Positions 1 through 8,269 of a DNA stretch of 57,317 nt are shown here, piece by piece; within the stretch, counting starts at the first letter, position 1; each line of letters starts with the position of its first letter. The stretch is taken from assembly GCA_964624235.1 (NCBI GenBank), contig CAZUXY010000032.1, positions 1 through 57,317 of the forward strand, given 5' to 3'. The notes beneath the pieces are model-generated. The model saw nothing but the letters and a program-made list of their open reading frames with translations. It was not told the DNA's origin and made no database searches. Made by a program: the position numbers and the translations under genes. Source of the DNA: CAZUXY01 sp964624235 (lineage in GTDB: Bacteria; Spirochaetota; UBA4802; UBA5368).

Positions 1-730
1 GGGACGTGGCGGGCCGAGGCGCCGGCACCGCGGCCTTCCCGGGCGCGGCGCTGATGGATTCCAGAACGTCCGCATCGTCGCCGAACCTCCGCTTCGAAAC
101 ACGTCCCAGCAACTCATAAAACTCTTCGGCACCCTCTCCCATTATGTCTTTCAGCCTGTTTATTTCATCATCCTCTACCGCTATGGAGTTTTCCATATAC
201 AGACGGTACTGGCTGACCAGGAAATCGTTAATCCGCCCGACAATGTCCCGATCGGGCCTTGGATCGTCAAGCATCAGCATACCGAGACTGCGGACACGCT
301 GGTTCACTTCACCGAAGAAGAAGCCCTGCCGGGATTCTTCAATCATCATATCAAGATAGTCCCTGACCTCCGTGTCGAAAAAAGGTTTCAGCTTTCCAAG
401 ATTCCCGTTGTCCGCACCCGCGTTTTTCATTATATGGATGTAGCGGTCAAAAAAGGTATCGCTTGCGCGCAGGGCCGATCCCTTTTTACGCAGTGTGCCC
501 TCCCTCAGAAAATGGAACAGGATGGGAAGCACCTGGGGAGAGTGAGGAATTATGTCATGCAGATAATCGTACAGGTATGCCCTTATGCCGGTGATTACGT
601 ATTTCCAGTCGATATTGGGATGGGATAACTCGGCGATAAGATTGTTCACCTTCGAAATCGCGCCGACACGGTTGCCCAGCGGCAGGAGCAGGTTGTTGAG
701 GTCATACATGTCCTGGTGTATTGCTCCCAT
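1..730 (-). CDS. Hypothetical protein, C-terminus beyond the window edge
   Basis: The minus strand is open from an ATG at 730 to the left edge with no stop, giving at least 243 residues that begin MGAIHQDMYDLNN. It has no signal peptide or membrane segment and looks helical and soluble. The visible C-terminal end is rich in Ala and Pro, suggesting a linker. I do not recognise the family. An AGGG about eight bases upstream supports the ATG at 730, but the frame stays open further upstream and a GTG at 760 is possible. The other small open frames over this stretch are in wrong frames. It lies upstream of and opposite in function-space to the sigma factor gene, with a 240-base gap between them, so co-transcription is uncertain. 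Confidence 0.6.
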   Translation of the reverse strand, partial: MGAIHQDMYDLNNLLLPLGNRVGAISKVNNLIAELSHPNIDWKYVITGIRAYLYDYLHDIIPHSPQVLPILFHFLREGTLRKKGSALRASDTFFDRYIHIMKNAGADNGNLGKLKPFFDTEVRDYLDMMIEESRQGFFFGEVNQRVRSLGMLMLDDPRPDRDIVGRINDFLVSQYRLYMENSIAVEDDEINRLKDIMGEGAEEFYELLGRVSKRRFGDDADVLESISAAPGKAAVPAPRPATS

Positions 731-970
731 GGGAATTACCCTGGAAATTTGCCTGTGCACTCTCAATCCCGTGAAATCCGTCCGCAAACATACCGCAGGT
801 GGGCAACGAACGGCGCAATGCAAACGGAACCGCGGGGCACCCGTCAAAAAGATTAATTGAGCCTGCAAGACAATATGTCAATGATAATGCACTAAACAGG
901 AAAGAAAAAAGGAGGATGCTATCCTCCATAAATATATATTGGTGAACTAACCAGTTTAGAGGTGGTTGGC

Positions 971-1807
971 TTATGCCAGATAATTTTCCAGATGGGCGTA
1001 TTTCTGTCTGATCTTGTTCATCGCCCGGGCTTCAATTTGACGCACCGTTTCCGCGGAAATACCGAATTCCATGCCCACTTCTTTCAAGGTAACCGGTTCT
1101 TCCTCATCGAAACCAAAGCGCATCCTTAAAATTTTCTTTTCGTTTTCCATGAGAGATTCCATTGCCGATTCAAGCTCCATACGGAGGTCTCTGCGATAAA
1201 TACCGGTGTCCGGCGAGTGGTATTTCTCATCGCTCACTACTTCGTACAGGTTGAACTCGTCGTCGTTCAGCGGATGCTCAAGTGAAATGGTGGGCTGAAA
1301 GACCTCCATGATGTCGGCAACGATGTTTTCATCTATCCCCAGCATGTCGGCTATTTCCCGGCAGGATGGCTCCTTCCCCAGGTCCGAGAGCAGCGTTTCC
1401 TGGGCTCTCCTGATTTTCTTGAAAAGGTCTCCCTTCCTGATAGGAATACGGATGGTCCTGCTCCGTTTGGCAATAAACCTTGTTATATAATGTTTTATCC
1501 AGTAAGAAGCATAGGTGGAGAAGCGGCATCCCATTTTATAATCAAATTTTTCAGCCGCCCTGATGAGTCCGAGGTTACCTTCCTGAACGAGATCGATAAG
1601 CGAGGGTTCCAGGCTGGTATAATTTTTTGCAATTTTTACCACCAGCCTGAGATTGGCATTGATGAGTTTTTCCTTTGCTTTCACATCGCCGCCGCATTTC
1701 GCGACTGCCAGTTCGATTTCTTCTTCACCGGTCAGTAACTTGATTGCGTTGATGGCGTTGAAGTACTGATTGATGCCTATTTCATCGTAATCACCGAAGG
1801 TTCTCAT
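971..1807 (-). CDS. RNA polymerase sigma factor, RpoD/RpoS family (group 2-like)
   Basis: This is a 278-residue sigma-70 protein lacking region 1.1. Region 1.2 is near residues 5-45. Region 2 contains NLRLVVKIAKNY, the core-binding DLVQEGNLGLIRAAEKFD and the -10-reading FSTYASYWIKHYITR. Region 3 starts at SRTIRIPI and region 4 ends with the HTH VTLKEVGMEFGISAETVRQIEARA. The length and absence of region 1.1 fit an alternative, stationary-phase or general-stress sigma better than the housekeeping RpoD, although the spacing of regions 2-4 is primary-like. I chose the ATG at 1807 because GGGAGGG sits five bases before it; the frame stays open 18 codons further but without a ribosome site. It is preceded by a roughly 390-base AT-rich spacer with a pair of palindromic sites. 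Confidence 0.93.
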   Translation of the reverse strand: MRTFGDYDEIGINQYFNAINAIKLLTGEEEIELAVAKCGGDVKAKEKLINANLRLVVKIAKNYTSLEPSLIDLVQEGNLGLIRAAEKFDYKMGCRFSTYASYWIKHYITRFIAKRSRTIRIPIRKGDLFKKIRRAQETLLSDLGKEPSCREIADMLGIDENIVADIMEVFQPTISLEHPLNDDEFNLYEVVSDEKYHSPDTGIYRRDLRMELESAMESLMENEKKILRMRFGFDEEEPVTLKEVGMEFGISAETVRQIEARAMNKIRQKYAHLENYLA

Positions 1808-2068
1808 CGTACCCTCCCAAGATTTACATGGATACAAGTAATAAAGCAGAAATCGTTCCATTAAATTTAATTTTTTAATTATATTTGAAATCCACGAAAT
1901 TCATGACGGGGGAGAAGTAAAGAGATAATGATGGCAGGGAAGTAGAGTCGAGAATAAGGTTTTTATACATTTTTTTTGAAAAAAAATCACCAATGAGACA
2001 CAATATTATTACATAAATGGATCAATTTAGCGGAAAAGTAATTTTGAGTAATCCCGCCTTAATCGTGT

Positions 2069-2090
2069 AAAGACCACTCATTAGGTCTTT
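2069..2090. other. Short stem-loop in the sigma factor upstream spacer
   Basis: AAAGACC and GGTCTTT form a perfect seven-base stem around an eight-base loop. The plus strand continues into TTTATT, so it could be a weak terminator or a protein-binding palindrome. No plus-strand gene ends here. The remaining spacer from 1808 to 2195 is AT-rich and holds no open frame I can support. Confidence 0.3.
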
Positions 2091-2136
2091 ATTCATGCAA
2101 TAACTGTTCTTCTAACAAGAGGTAGCGTACACGCAT

Positions 2137-2185
2137 GTGTAAATATTACACTATATTGCCGAGGGAACGTGAGTAAATATTACAC
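2137..2185. promoter_or_regulatory. Tandem palindromic operator-like sites upstream of the sigma gene
   Basis: GTGTAAATATTACAC (2137-2151) has six-base inverted arms around a three-base core. The 13-base string GTAAATATTACAC recurs exactly at 2173-2185, giving a 34-base centre-to-centre spacing. The sites lie between the rpmE terminator and the sigma factor start, so they most likely belong to the sigma gene's control region. Which regulator binds is unknown. Confidence 0.45.
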
Positions 2186-2195
2186 AACGCGGATC

Positions 2196-2228
2196 AAAAA
2201 CTAAGGCACGGCTGGTAACCGTGCCTTA
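2196..2228 (-). terminator. Intrinsic terminator of the rho-rpmE transcript
   Basis: On the minus strand a perfect ten-base stem (TAAGGCACGG paired with its complement, seven-base loop) is followed by GTTTTTG. It begins about 25 bases after the rpmE stop codon. Confidence 0.85.
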
Positions 2229-2253
2229 ATTGCATTATAACGGGAAAAGCGGA

Positions 2254-2454
2254 TTACTTAATATTATATTTCTTCTTGAACTTCTCGACCCGCCCCGCGC
2301 TGTCCACTATCTTCTGTTTTTTAGTGTAAAAAGGATGGCAATTCGAGCATATTTCTATATGCAGATCCTGCACGGTTGAGCGGGTCTTGATCTCATTGCC
2401 ACACGCGCATTTTATTACGGTTTCCTTATACTCGGGGTGTATTTTAGGTTTCAT
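2254..2454 (-). CDS. rpmE: 50S ribosomal protein bL31, zinc-binding form
   Basis: This 66-residue protein starts MKPKIHPEYKETVIKCACG, the classic L31 N-terminus, which binds the large subunit near the central protuberance. C16, C18, C36 and C39 form the zinc site, so it is the C+ paralogue and not the zinc-independent form made under zinc limitation. It follows rho by 15 bases and precedes a strong terminator. The rho-rpmE order is a common bacterial arrangement. Confidence 0.96.
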   Translation of the reverse strand: MKPKIHPEYKETVIKCACGNEIKTRSTVQDLHIEICSNCHPFYTKKQKIVDSAGRVEKFKKKYNIK

Positions 2455-2469
2455 TCAATACTCCTTTTA

Positions 2470-3861
2470 TTACGAATTCATCGCTTTAAAGAAAGCCTTG
2501 TTGTTCTTGGTAGCCTTCATTTTTTCCACCAGGAGTTCCATGGCTTCCGTCGGGCTCATCCCTGAAATTACCTTGCGGAGGACCCACAGCTTGTTCAATT
2601 CCTCTTCATCCAGCAGCAGTTCCTCTTTTCTTGTTCCCGACTTGTTTATATCAATGGCCGGGAAAATACGACGGTCGGCGAGCTTCCTGTCCAGATGGAG
2701 CTCACAGTTGCCGGTACCCTTGAATTCTTCGAAAATCACCTCATCCATCCGGCTGCCGGTATCGATGAGGGCCGTGCCCAGTATGGTGAGGCTTCCGCCC
2801 TCCTCGATATTCCTGGCCGCCCCGAAAAACCTTTTGGGCTTGTGCAACGCATTGGAATCAACACCGCCCGAGAGGATTTTTCCGCTGGTGGGCACTACCT
2901 GATTGTATGCTCTGGCCAATCTTGTTATGGAGTCAAGTAAAATTACCACGTCTTTTTTATGTTCCACCAGCCGACGCGCCTTCTCCAGGACCATCTCGGT
3001 GACCTGTACATGCCGTGAGGCAGGCTCATCAAAGGTCGAGGAAATCACCTCGCCTTTAACGGTCCTCTGCATATCGGTCACCTCCTCCGGACGTTCATCG
3101 ATAAGCAATACGATGAGGTATATCTCGGGATGGTTGGTGGTGATTGAATTGGCGATTTTCTGCAACAGTATGGTTTTGCCGGTCCTGGGAGGAGCGACAA
3201 TCAGGGCACGCTGGCCTTTCCCGATAGGCGTCATTATGTTGACGATCCTCATATCCACATTTTCCGTTGCGGTCTCAAGATTTATCCGTTCTTCCGGATA
3301 AAGAGGCGTCAGGTTATCAAACAGGGTTCTTTTCTGCAGATTCTCCGGATCCTCAAAATTCACCGCCTCGACCCTGAGGAGCGCATAAAACCGCTCGTTG
3401 TCCTTGGGCGGCCTGATCTGCCCGGTGACGGTATCACCGGTTCGTAATCCGAAAAGCCTGATCTGGGACGGGGAAACGTAAATATCATCCGGACCCGGAA
3501 GGTAATTGTAGTCCGGTGACCGGAGAAATCCATATCCGTCACTGAGGATTTCCAGGACCCCCAGTGAGAAGATAAGTCCGTTCCGCTCTGTCTGAGTTTT
3601 CAGGATCTCAAATATCAGGTCCTGTTTTTTAAGCCCCGAGATCCCCTCCACACCCATGTTTCTGGCCACCGCCAGCAGTTCATTTATGGTTTTGGTTTTG
3701 AGTTCGGCAAGGTCGAGACGGTTATCCACCTGTACCGCGCGTCTGGTCCCGTTCCCGTTGCCCGAGGAACCCCTGGCCTCGCCGTCTGCGGTCTTCTTTT
3801 CCTCATCCGAGTTGTTCATTGCCCTGTTGTCGGGTCTTGAACTACCATTTACTCGTGCCAT
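2470..3861 (-). CDS. rho: Transcription termination factor Rho
   Basis: This is the 463-residue hexameric RNA helicase that ends transcription. The first 45 residues are a low-complexity, Asn/Gly/Arg-rich extension. A Rho N-terminal helical domain (LDLAELKTKTINELLAVARN) follows, then the RNA-binding cold-shock-like domain (YGFLRSPDYNYLPGPDDIYVS). The RecA-type ATPase has Walker A APPRTGKT, Walker B VVILLDSITRLARAYN and the secondary RNA-binding GGVDSNAL loop. AAAGGTGA seven bases before the ATG supports the start. The N-terminal extension resembles those of some Actinobacteria and Bacteroidota, where it gives extra RNA contacts; that role here is inference. Confidence 0.97.
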   Translation of the reverse strand: MARVNGSSRPDNRAMNNSDEEKKTADGEARGSSGNGNGTRRAVQVDNRLDLAELKTKTINELLAVARNMGVEGISGLKKQDLIFEILKTQTERNGLIFSLGVLEILSDGYGFLRSPDYNYLPGPDDIYVSPSQIRLFGLRTGDTVTGQIRPPKDNERFYALLRVEAVNFEDPENLQKRTLFDNLTPLYPEERINLETATENVDMRIVNIMTPIGKGQRALIVAPPRTGKTILLQKIANSITTNHPEIYLIVLLIDERPEEVTDMQRTVKGEVISSTFDEPASRHVQVTEMVLEKARRLVEHKKDVVILLDSITRLARAYNQVVPTSGKILSGGVDSNALHKPKRFFGAARNIEEGGSLTILGTALIDTGSRMDEVIFEEFKGTGNCELHLDRKLADRRIFPAIDINKSGTRKEELLLDEEELNKLWVLRKVISGMSPTEAMELLVEKMKATKNNKAFFKAMNS

Positions 3862-4220
3862 ATGTCACCTTTCATAATGTTAAGAATCTAAACCGGTCCC
3901 CAAAAACAGGATGTTGCTTGATATCGTATAATGAAATAAAGGAAAGCGGGCAACAAAACCCGTGTACCAGCAACCCTGACAACATCAATTTAAGAAGGAA
4001 ATATAATTCCGGGATATGTATAAACTGCCGTTAAAAACCGATAATACCGATCTACCTTATTGCTCGCACGGGGCATAAATGCCTGATTTTTCAGAATTCT
4101 TTACTCTTTACGAGATAACAATTTATTCAAAATGATTTATTAACGAGGTATGGAGGTTGTCTCAGGTATTACCTTAGTTCTACAATACAAATCCTATCGG
4201 GTTTTCGTCAACAAAAATAT
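3862..4220. other. Intergenic spacer upstream of rho, no gene seen
   Basis: These 359 bases are AT-rich, with no supported open frame and no clear terminator for the regulator gene that ends at 4221. The length suggests that rho has its own promoter and perhaps an autoregulated leader, as in other bacteria, but I see no diagnostic structure. Confidence 0.4.
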
Positions 4221-5195
4221 TCACTTTTTTGTCCGTGCTTTACGTTTGGGTTTAAGATCGATTCCAAGCTTTTTAATGCGGTTTTTCAGCAACTGCTGCG
4301 ACACCGAGAGTTCTTTCGAGACATCTTTCAACTCGGCCTCGTGCTTTTTAATGGAGTCGACCAGCACACCGCGCTCAACCGCCTCCAGAATGTCCTTTAA
4401 CTTCATCCCCTGTACGTCTATCGCCGGCATCCAGGACGTTTTTTTCTCGTTAAGCTCCTTTGCGCAGTATATGAGATATCCTACATTTTTTCGGGTACTT
4501 ACGAGCGGGACCCTTTCATAATAAAAATCCATATCTTTATTATAGAAATAAATCTCCTTGCCGCGCTTTTTTCTGTAAAAAAACTCGTTTTTATCAGGGT
4601 TTTTCAGAGAATCCTCAACGAAATCGATATTAATGTCTTCTTTGGTTTTAGATCTGATCAAATCCTCAAAATGATGGTTATAAAAGATGGTTTTACCTAT
4701 TTGATTTACCGCATACACGGCCCTGGGGATATGCTCGAGTATAAGGTAAATCATCCATTCCAGGATCTGCATTTCCTTCTGCCGGTCGATATCCTGACTT
4801 ACGGAATGCTTCGGGGGTGTCGATTCACACGCGTTAAAAAGGTCTATCCTGGACCATTTGCCCTGGACCTCCCCGAAGATATTGATAATCACAAATTCTT
4901 TAACCGCAAGGGTGTGGGGGATTATCTCATCGAGTGTCATTTTTTTCGCCAGCCGGTTGATGAACTGGTCGATCTTCTGATCCCGGGTACGGTCGATATC
5001 GCTGAGTTCCGATACCACCGCATTTTTCATCAGTATGCCGAACAGGTGCCCCCGTCTTGATACCACGGGAATGAAGGGCTGGTCACTGGTGTAAAAAATG
5101 CGGACCAGGTCTTCCGGCCGGCTCTTTTCAGGATTATAGGGGTTTTCCTCGAACTGACGGAGATCGTTTTTTTCCCCCTCACTCTGTTCCCGCAT
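4221..5195 (-). CDS. PAS-like regulator with C-terminal Fis-type HTH, no AAA+ domain
   Basis: This 324-residue soluble protein has three parts. Residues about 25-125 include PVVSRRGHLFGIL, which looks like half of a CBS or related small-ligand fold. Residues about 145-250 resemble a PAS sensor (IPRAVYAVNQIGKTIFYNHHFEDLI). The C-terminus (about 265-312) has the Fis-type helix-turn-helix of sigma-54 activators (LKDILEAVERGVLVDSIKKH, then SVSQQLLKNRIKKLGI). The central AAA+ ATPase that such activators need is absent, so it probably acts as a DNA-binding or antagonist protein. Its ATG abuts the dapB stop, so it is translationally coupled to dapA-dapB. A regulatory link to diaminopimelate synthesis is inference. 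The basic tail PKRKARTKK may add DNA contacts. Confidence 0.7.
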   Translation of the reverse strand: MREQSEGEKNDLRQFEENPYNPEKSRPEDLVRIFYTSDQPFIPVVSRRGHLFGILMKNAVVSELSDIDRTRDQKIDQFINRLAKKMTLDEIIPHTLAVKEFVIINIFGEVQGKWSRIDLFNACESTPPKHSVSQDIDRQKEMQILEWMIYLILEHIPRAVYAVNQIGKTIFYNHHFEDLIRSKTKEDINIDFVEDSLKNPDKNEFFYRKKRGKEIYFYNKDMDFYYERVPLVSTRKNVGYLIYCAKELNEKKTSWMPAIDVQGMKLKDILEAVERGVLVDSIKKHEAELKDVSKELSVSQQLLKNRIKKLGIDLKPKRKARTKK

Positions 5196-5990
5196 TCATA
5201 TCCCCAGTACGTCAAACATTGTGTAAAAACCGGGCTTCTGCCTGACAAGAAATTCCAGGGCTCGCAGGGCCCCTCGTGCTAAAATATCCCGGTTGGTCGC
5301 ACGATGGATAAGTTCTATACGCTCGCCCATACCGCTGAAAAAAACCGTATGCTCACCCACTATGTCCCCGCCCCTGAGCACCTGGACACCTATCTCATTG
5401 TTTTTTCTTTCTTCCAGCGATACGCTCCTGTCGTATCTTTCCGGAGCATCTGACAACGCGGGTGATGCCTTTCTAATGATTTCTATCAGCCTTTTCGCGG
5501 TCCCCGAAGGCGCGTCTTTTTTTAAACGGTGATGGGCTTCGAACACCTCCACATCAAATCCCTCCCTCAGTACCCCTGCCGCAAGCTCGGTGAGACGGAA
5601 AAGAAGATTCACTCCTGCCGACATGTTGGGCGCTTGCAGCAGCGGTATTTTTTCGGCCGCCTTTTTGATTCGCAGGATGTGCCCATCATCAAGCCCGGTG
5701 GTGCCGATCACCAGGGGCTTGGAAGCTTCCAGTGCGGCATCCAGGATCATCATCGTGGCGGAGGGGCTTGAGAAGTCCAGCAGCCCGTCGATCCCCGTGA
5801 GAGCTTTACGGTCGATAAGGCCTATTTTCAGTCCGTCCGGCGCGCCGTGCACCAGCGCGGAAACATCTTTCCCTTTATGCGGACTGGAAGGAGCATCGAA
5901 TGCGGCGGTGATTACATGCCCTCGCTCAAGAGAAAGGCGCATTATGGCCGTTCCCATCCTGCCGGCCGCTCCGCAGACCCCGATATTCAT
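5196..5990 (-). CDS. dapB: 4-hydroxy-tetrahydrodipicolinate reductase
   Basis: This 264-residue cytosolic enzyme reduces hydroxytetrahydrodipicolinate with NAD(P)H in the diaminopimelate/lysine pathway. The Rossmann start MNIGVCGAAGRMG binds the nucleotide, GTTGLDD follows in the middle, and the family signature EAHHRLKKDAPSGTA carries the catalytic His and Lys. Length is typical. GGAG lies eight bases before the ATG, and the start overlaps the end of dapA by four bases (ATGA), so the pair is translationally coupled. Confidence 0.97.
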   Translation of the reverse strand: MNIGVCGAAGRMGTAIMRLSLERGHVITAAFDAPSSPHKGKDVSALVHGAPDGLKIGLIDRKALTGIDGLLDFSSPSATMMILDAALEASKPLVIGTTGLDDGHILRIKKAAEKIPLLQAPNMSAGVNLLFRLTELAAGVLREGFDVEVFEAHHRLKKDAPSGTAKRLIEIIRKASPALSDAPERYDRSVSLEERKNNEIGVQVLRGGDIVGEHTVFFSGMGERIELIHRATNRDILARGALRALEFLVRQKPGFYTMFDVLGI

Positions 5991-6877
5991 GATGTTTTCG
6001 CTCCGTAATCATTAAGTTCTTTTTTCAATTTCTCACGAAATTCCTTTGTAATCGGCACCAGCGGCGGCCTGACCTCTGAACTGCAATAACCCAGCATCTC
6101 CATGGCGGCCTTGATGGGAATAGGATTCGTTTCATAAAACATGGCCCTGCACACGGGCAGCAGCCGGTAAAAAGCGCTGCGGGATTCGTCGATCTTGCCC
6201 TCGCCGTAAAGAGTGATCACTTTTTTCACATCGGCGGGAAAAGCGTTGGAAATCACCGATACCACCCCCTTCCCGCCTATGCCCAGAACAGGCAGAAGAA
6301 GGTTGTCATCACCGGACAGGAGGGTGAGCCGATCGCCGCACAGCTCTATTACCCTCATCATCTGGGCGATATCGCCCGATGCCTCTTTAATGGCCACGAT
6401 ATTGTCCACGCGCTGTATCAGTTCCTTTACGCTTTCGGGCATGAAGTTGATGCCGGTACGCCCCGGTATATTGTAGAGTATGACCGGGATAGAAATCGAT
6501 TTGGCGATACTTTCAAAATGGGATATAAGCCCCCGCTGGGGCGGTTTATTATAATATGGATTGACCTGCAGCACCCCGTCGACCCCGAATTCCTCGGCCG
6601 CCTTTGAAAGATATATCGCCTCGCTGGTGGAATTGGACCCCGTACCCGCGACAACCTTAACCCTTTTATTGACCAGCTGCACTACCTTTTTGATAATTTC
6701 CTTATGCTCTTCATATGAGACCGTAGGCGATTCTCCGGTGGTGCCCATGGGGATGACCCCGTCTACGCCCGACTTAACCTGCATCTCCACGATCTTTTCC
6801 AGTGCCGGATAATCAATACGCCCTTCCCTGAAGGGGGTTACCAGTGCGGTAAATACTCCTGAAAACATAACCTTCAC
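5987..6877 (-). CDS. dapA: 4-hydroxy-tetrahydrodipicolinate synthase
   Basis: This TIM-barrel class I aldolase condenses pyruvate with aspartate semialdehyde, the first committed step to diaminopimelate and lysine. It has 296 residues with pyruvate-binding GTTGES, catalytic tyrosine in LYNIPGRTG and Schiff-base lysine in AIKEASGD. The GTG at 6877 has AGGA five bases upstream; an ATG three codons later (6868) is a possible alternative. It is the first gene of dapA-dapB-regulator. The same fold includes N-acetylneuraminate lyase, but the motifs and the dapB neighbour settle the call. Confidence 0.96.
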   Translation of the reverse strand: MKVMFSGVFTALVTPFREGRIDYPALEKIVEMQVKSGVDGVIPMGTTGESPTVSYEEHKEIIKKVVQLVNKRVKVVAGTGSNSTSEAIYLSKAAEEFGVDGVLQVNPYYNKPPQRGLISHFESIAKSISIPVILYNIPGRTGINFMPESVKELIQRVDNIVAIKEASGDIAQMMRVIELCGDRLTLLSGDDNLLLPVLGIGGKGVVSVISNAFPADVKKVITLYGEGKIDESRSAFYRLLPVCRAMFYETNPIPIKAAMEMLGYCSSEVRPPLVPITKEFREKLKKELNDYGAKTS

Positions 6878-6926
6878 CGTTATCCTGAATAAATTTTACC
6901 GCCCCCGACCAGGGGGCAGTATGGCA

Positions 6927-7280
6927 TCATTTTTTCTTCTGCACAATATCAAAAAGCTTTTTCTCGAAAAAACCCGCATTGAATTTCCTGCCTTCAAAAT
7001 CCTCCTCGAAAAGATACAGCACAAGGACCCTTCTGGCTTTTAGAAAATCCACATCGGTCGGATACACATAGACCTTCACGTAATCCTTTCCCGTGGTAAT
7101 ATACAGCCTGACCTCTTTCCCTTTGGCCAGAACCATGTCTCCCGACTTTAGTTCCGCCTTCATCGTGTACAGGGGTTCTTCATAAGCTTTCACCGTCTTG
7201 ATGCGGTCCTTGTTTATAAAAGACGAACACGACACCAGCAGAAACACCGCTGTACACATATATATCATGAATGACCTCAT
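6927..7280 (-). CDS. Small lipoprotein, possibly type II secretion-associated
   Basis: This 117-residue protein has a short lipoprotein signal peptide ending LLVSC with the lipidated Cys at 18. The mature part is compact and beta-rich (VRLYITTGKDYVKVYVYP, then RRVLVLYLFEEDF) and ends in a Lys-rich tail. The VYVYP...RRVLVLYLFEEDF core reminds me of the small lipoproteins named as type II secretion-associated in Leptospira. I recall that only loosely, and no secretion genes are nearby. It probably sits on a periplasmic-facing membrane surface. It has its own spacing from dapA (49 bases) and could be co-transcribed. Confidence 0.6.
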   Translation of the reverse strand: MRSFMIYMCTAVFLLVSCSSFINKDRIKTVKAYEEPLYTMKAELKSGDMVLAKGKEVRLYITTGKDYVKVYVYPTDVDFLKARRVLVLYLFEEDFEGRKFNAGFFEKKLFDIVQKKK

Positions 7281-7505
7281 GCACCATTCCCCTTCAACGG
7301 TTATAAAGCAAACGCCGCGCTCACTACTTCAAAATTCTTAACTAGAGAGAAGCAAAAAAGCATTGTCAACTAATTATTTCCGGTCTGACAGGTTCTTTCC
7401 TTCGACGCTCACGCACCTCAGATGAGCAGGTCTTTGCCCGAAGACGCTTCAATATCCCGCCCGGGATCCCGTCGGTCGAAACGTGTTTTTACAGGGCGGA
7501 AGCTT

Positions 7506-8120
7506 CTAAAGTGAGTACAACTGCCGAATATCTTCTTTCGGTGAATACAGGTTCCCGCTTTCATCAAGTATCTGGTTGCGGTATTTAGGCACGCTTATAA
7601 CCTCATGGGTCTCGATTCTCCATACCGAATCCAGGGCCTTGACCTTTCTCAGCAGTTCCCTGAAGCTGTCATAACTGTCGGTGATGAGTTCCGCTATGAA
7701 AGAGTGCTCGCCCTGAATATGCAATATACTGTAGACTATCTGGAAGGAACCGAGCAGCGATATTAGTTTCTCGTCTTGATGAGGATTGTCAATCATCATG
7801 AACATATGGTAGTTTTCCCTGACCGCGTGATAGTCGGAAAGGCCGAAAGATTCTTTCTGTTTATAGATGTCTATTACTTTGTTCGATTGTATCGAGATAA
7901 CCGATGGCACCCCTACCGGGAGCTTCAGGGACTTGATCTTCGATATCCAAGACTCCAGCTGTTCTTTGGAATCGAAGTTCACGTCGATCAGGTAACTGTG
8001 CCTGCCCATAATATGAAAAACCGATATCACATGGATGTCCTCTTTCAACAGCATTATCAACTGTTCGTCTTCTCCCCAGGTCTGAATCAAAACCAGCCCG
8101 TGAATGATCTGTTTCCGCAT
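7506..8120 (-). CDS. Tandem Lrp/AsnC-type ligand-domain protein without HTH
   Basis: This 204-residue protein is an internal duplication. Each half carries the same strand-loop-strand core, HIMGRHSYLIDVNF at about 36-49 and HIQGEHSFIAELIT at about 133-146. Each is followed by an amphipathic helix and a closing strand (VPSVISIQ and THEVISVP). The pattern matches the C-terminal RAM/ACT-like effector domain of Lrp/AsnC regulators, but no N-terminal helix-turn-helix precedes it. Stand-alone RAM proteins bind amino acids or modulate Lrp partners, so an amino-acid sensing role is plausible but inferred. It stands alone between spacers of 225 and 149 bases. Confidence 0.6.
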   Translation of the reverse strand: MRKQIIHGLVLIQTWGEDEQLIMLLKEDIHVISVFHIMGRHSYLIDVNFDSKEQLESWISKIKSLKLPVGVPSVISIQSNKVIDIYKQKESFGLSDYHAVRENYHMFMMIDNPHQDEKLISLLGSFQIVYSILHIQGEHSFIAELITDSYDSFRELLRKVKALDSVWRIETHEVISVPKYRNQILDESGNLYSPKEDIRQLYSL

Positions 8121-8269
8121 TATTTTCCCCCGTGCGTTGTACCGTAATGTAAACTGCGTGCATCCCGCATCGCCGCCCGTGTTTCCACAAACCCGGTACC
8201 GCCCGCATAACAGGTGGTACGCTCCTTGAGTATGAATCTCGAAGTGTGAATGTCAAGCATTACACGGTG

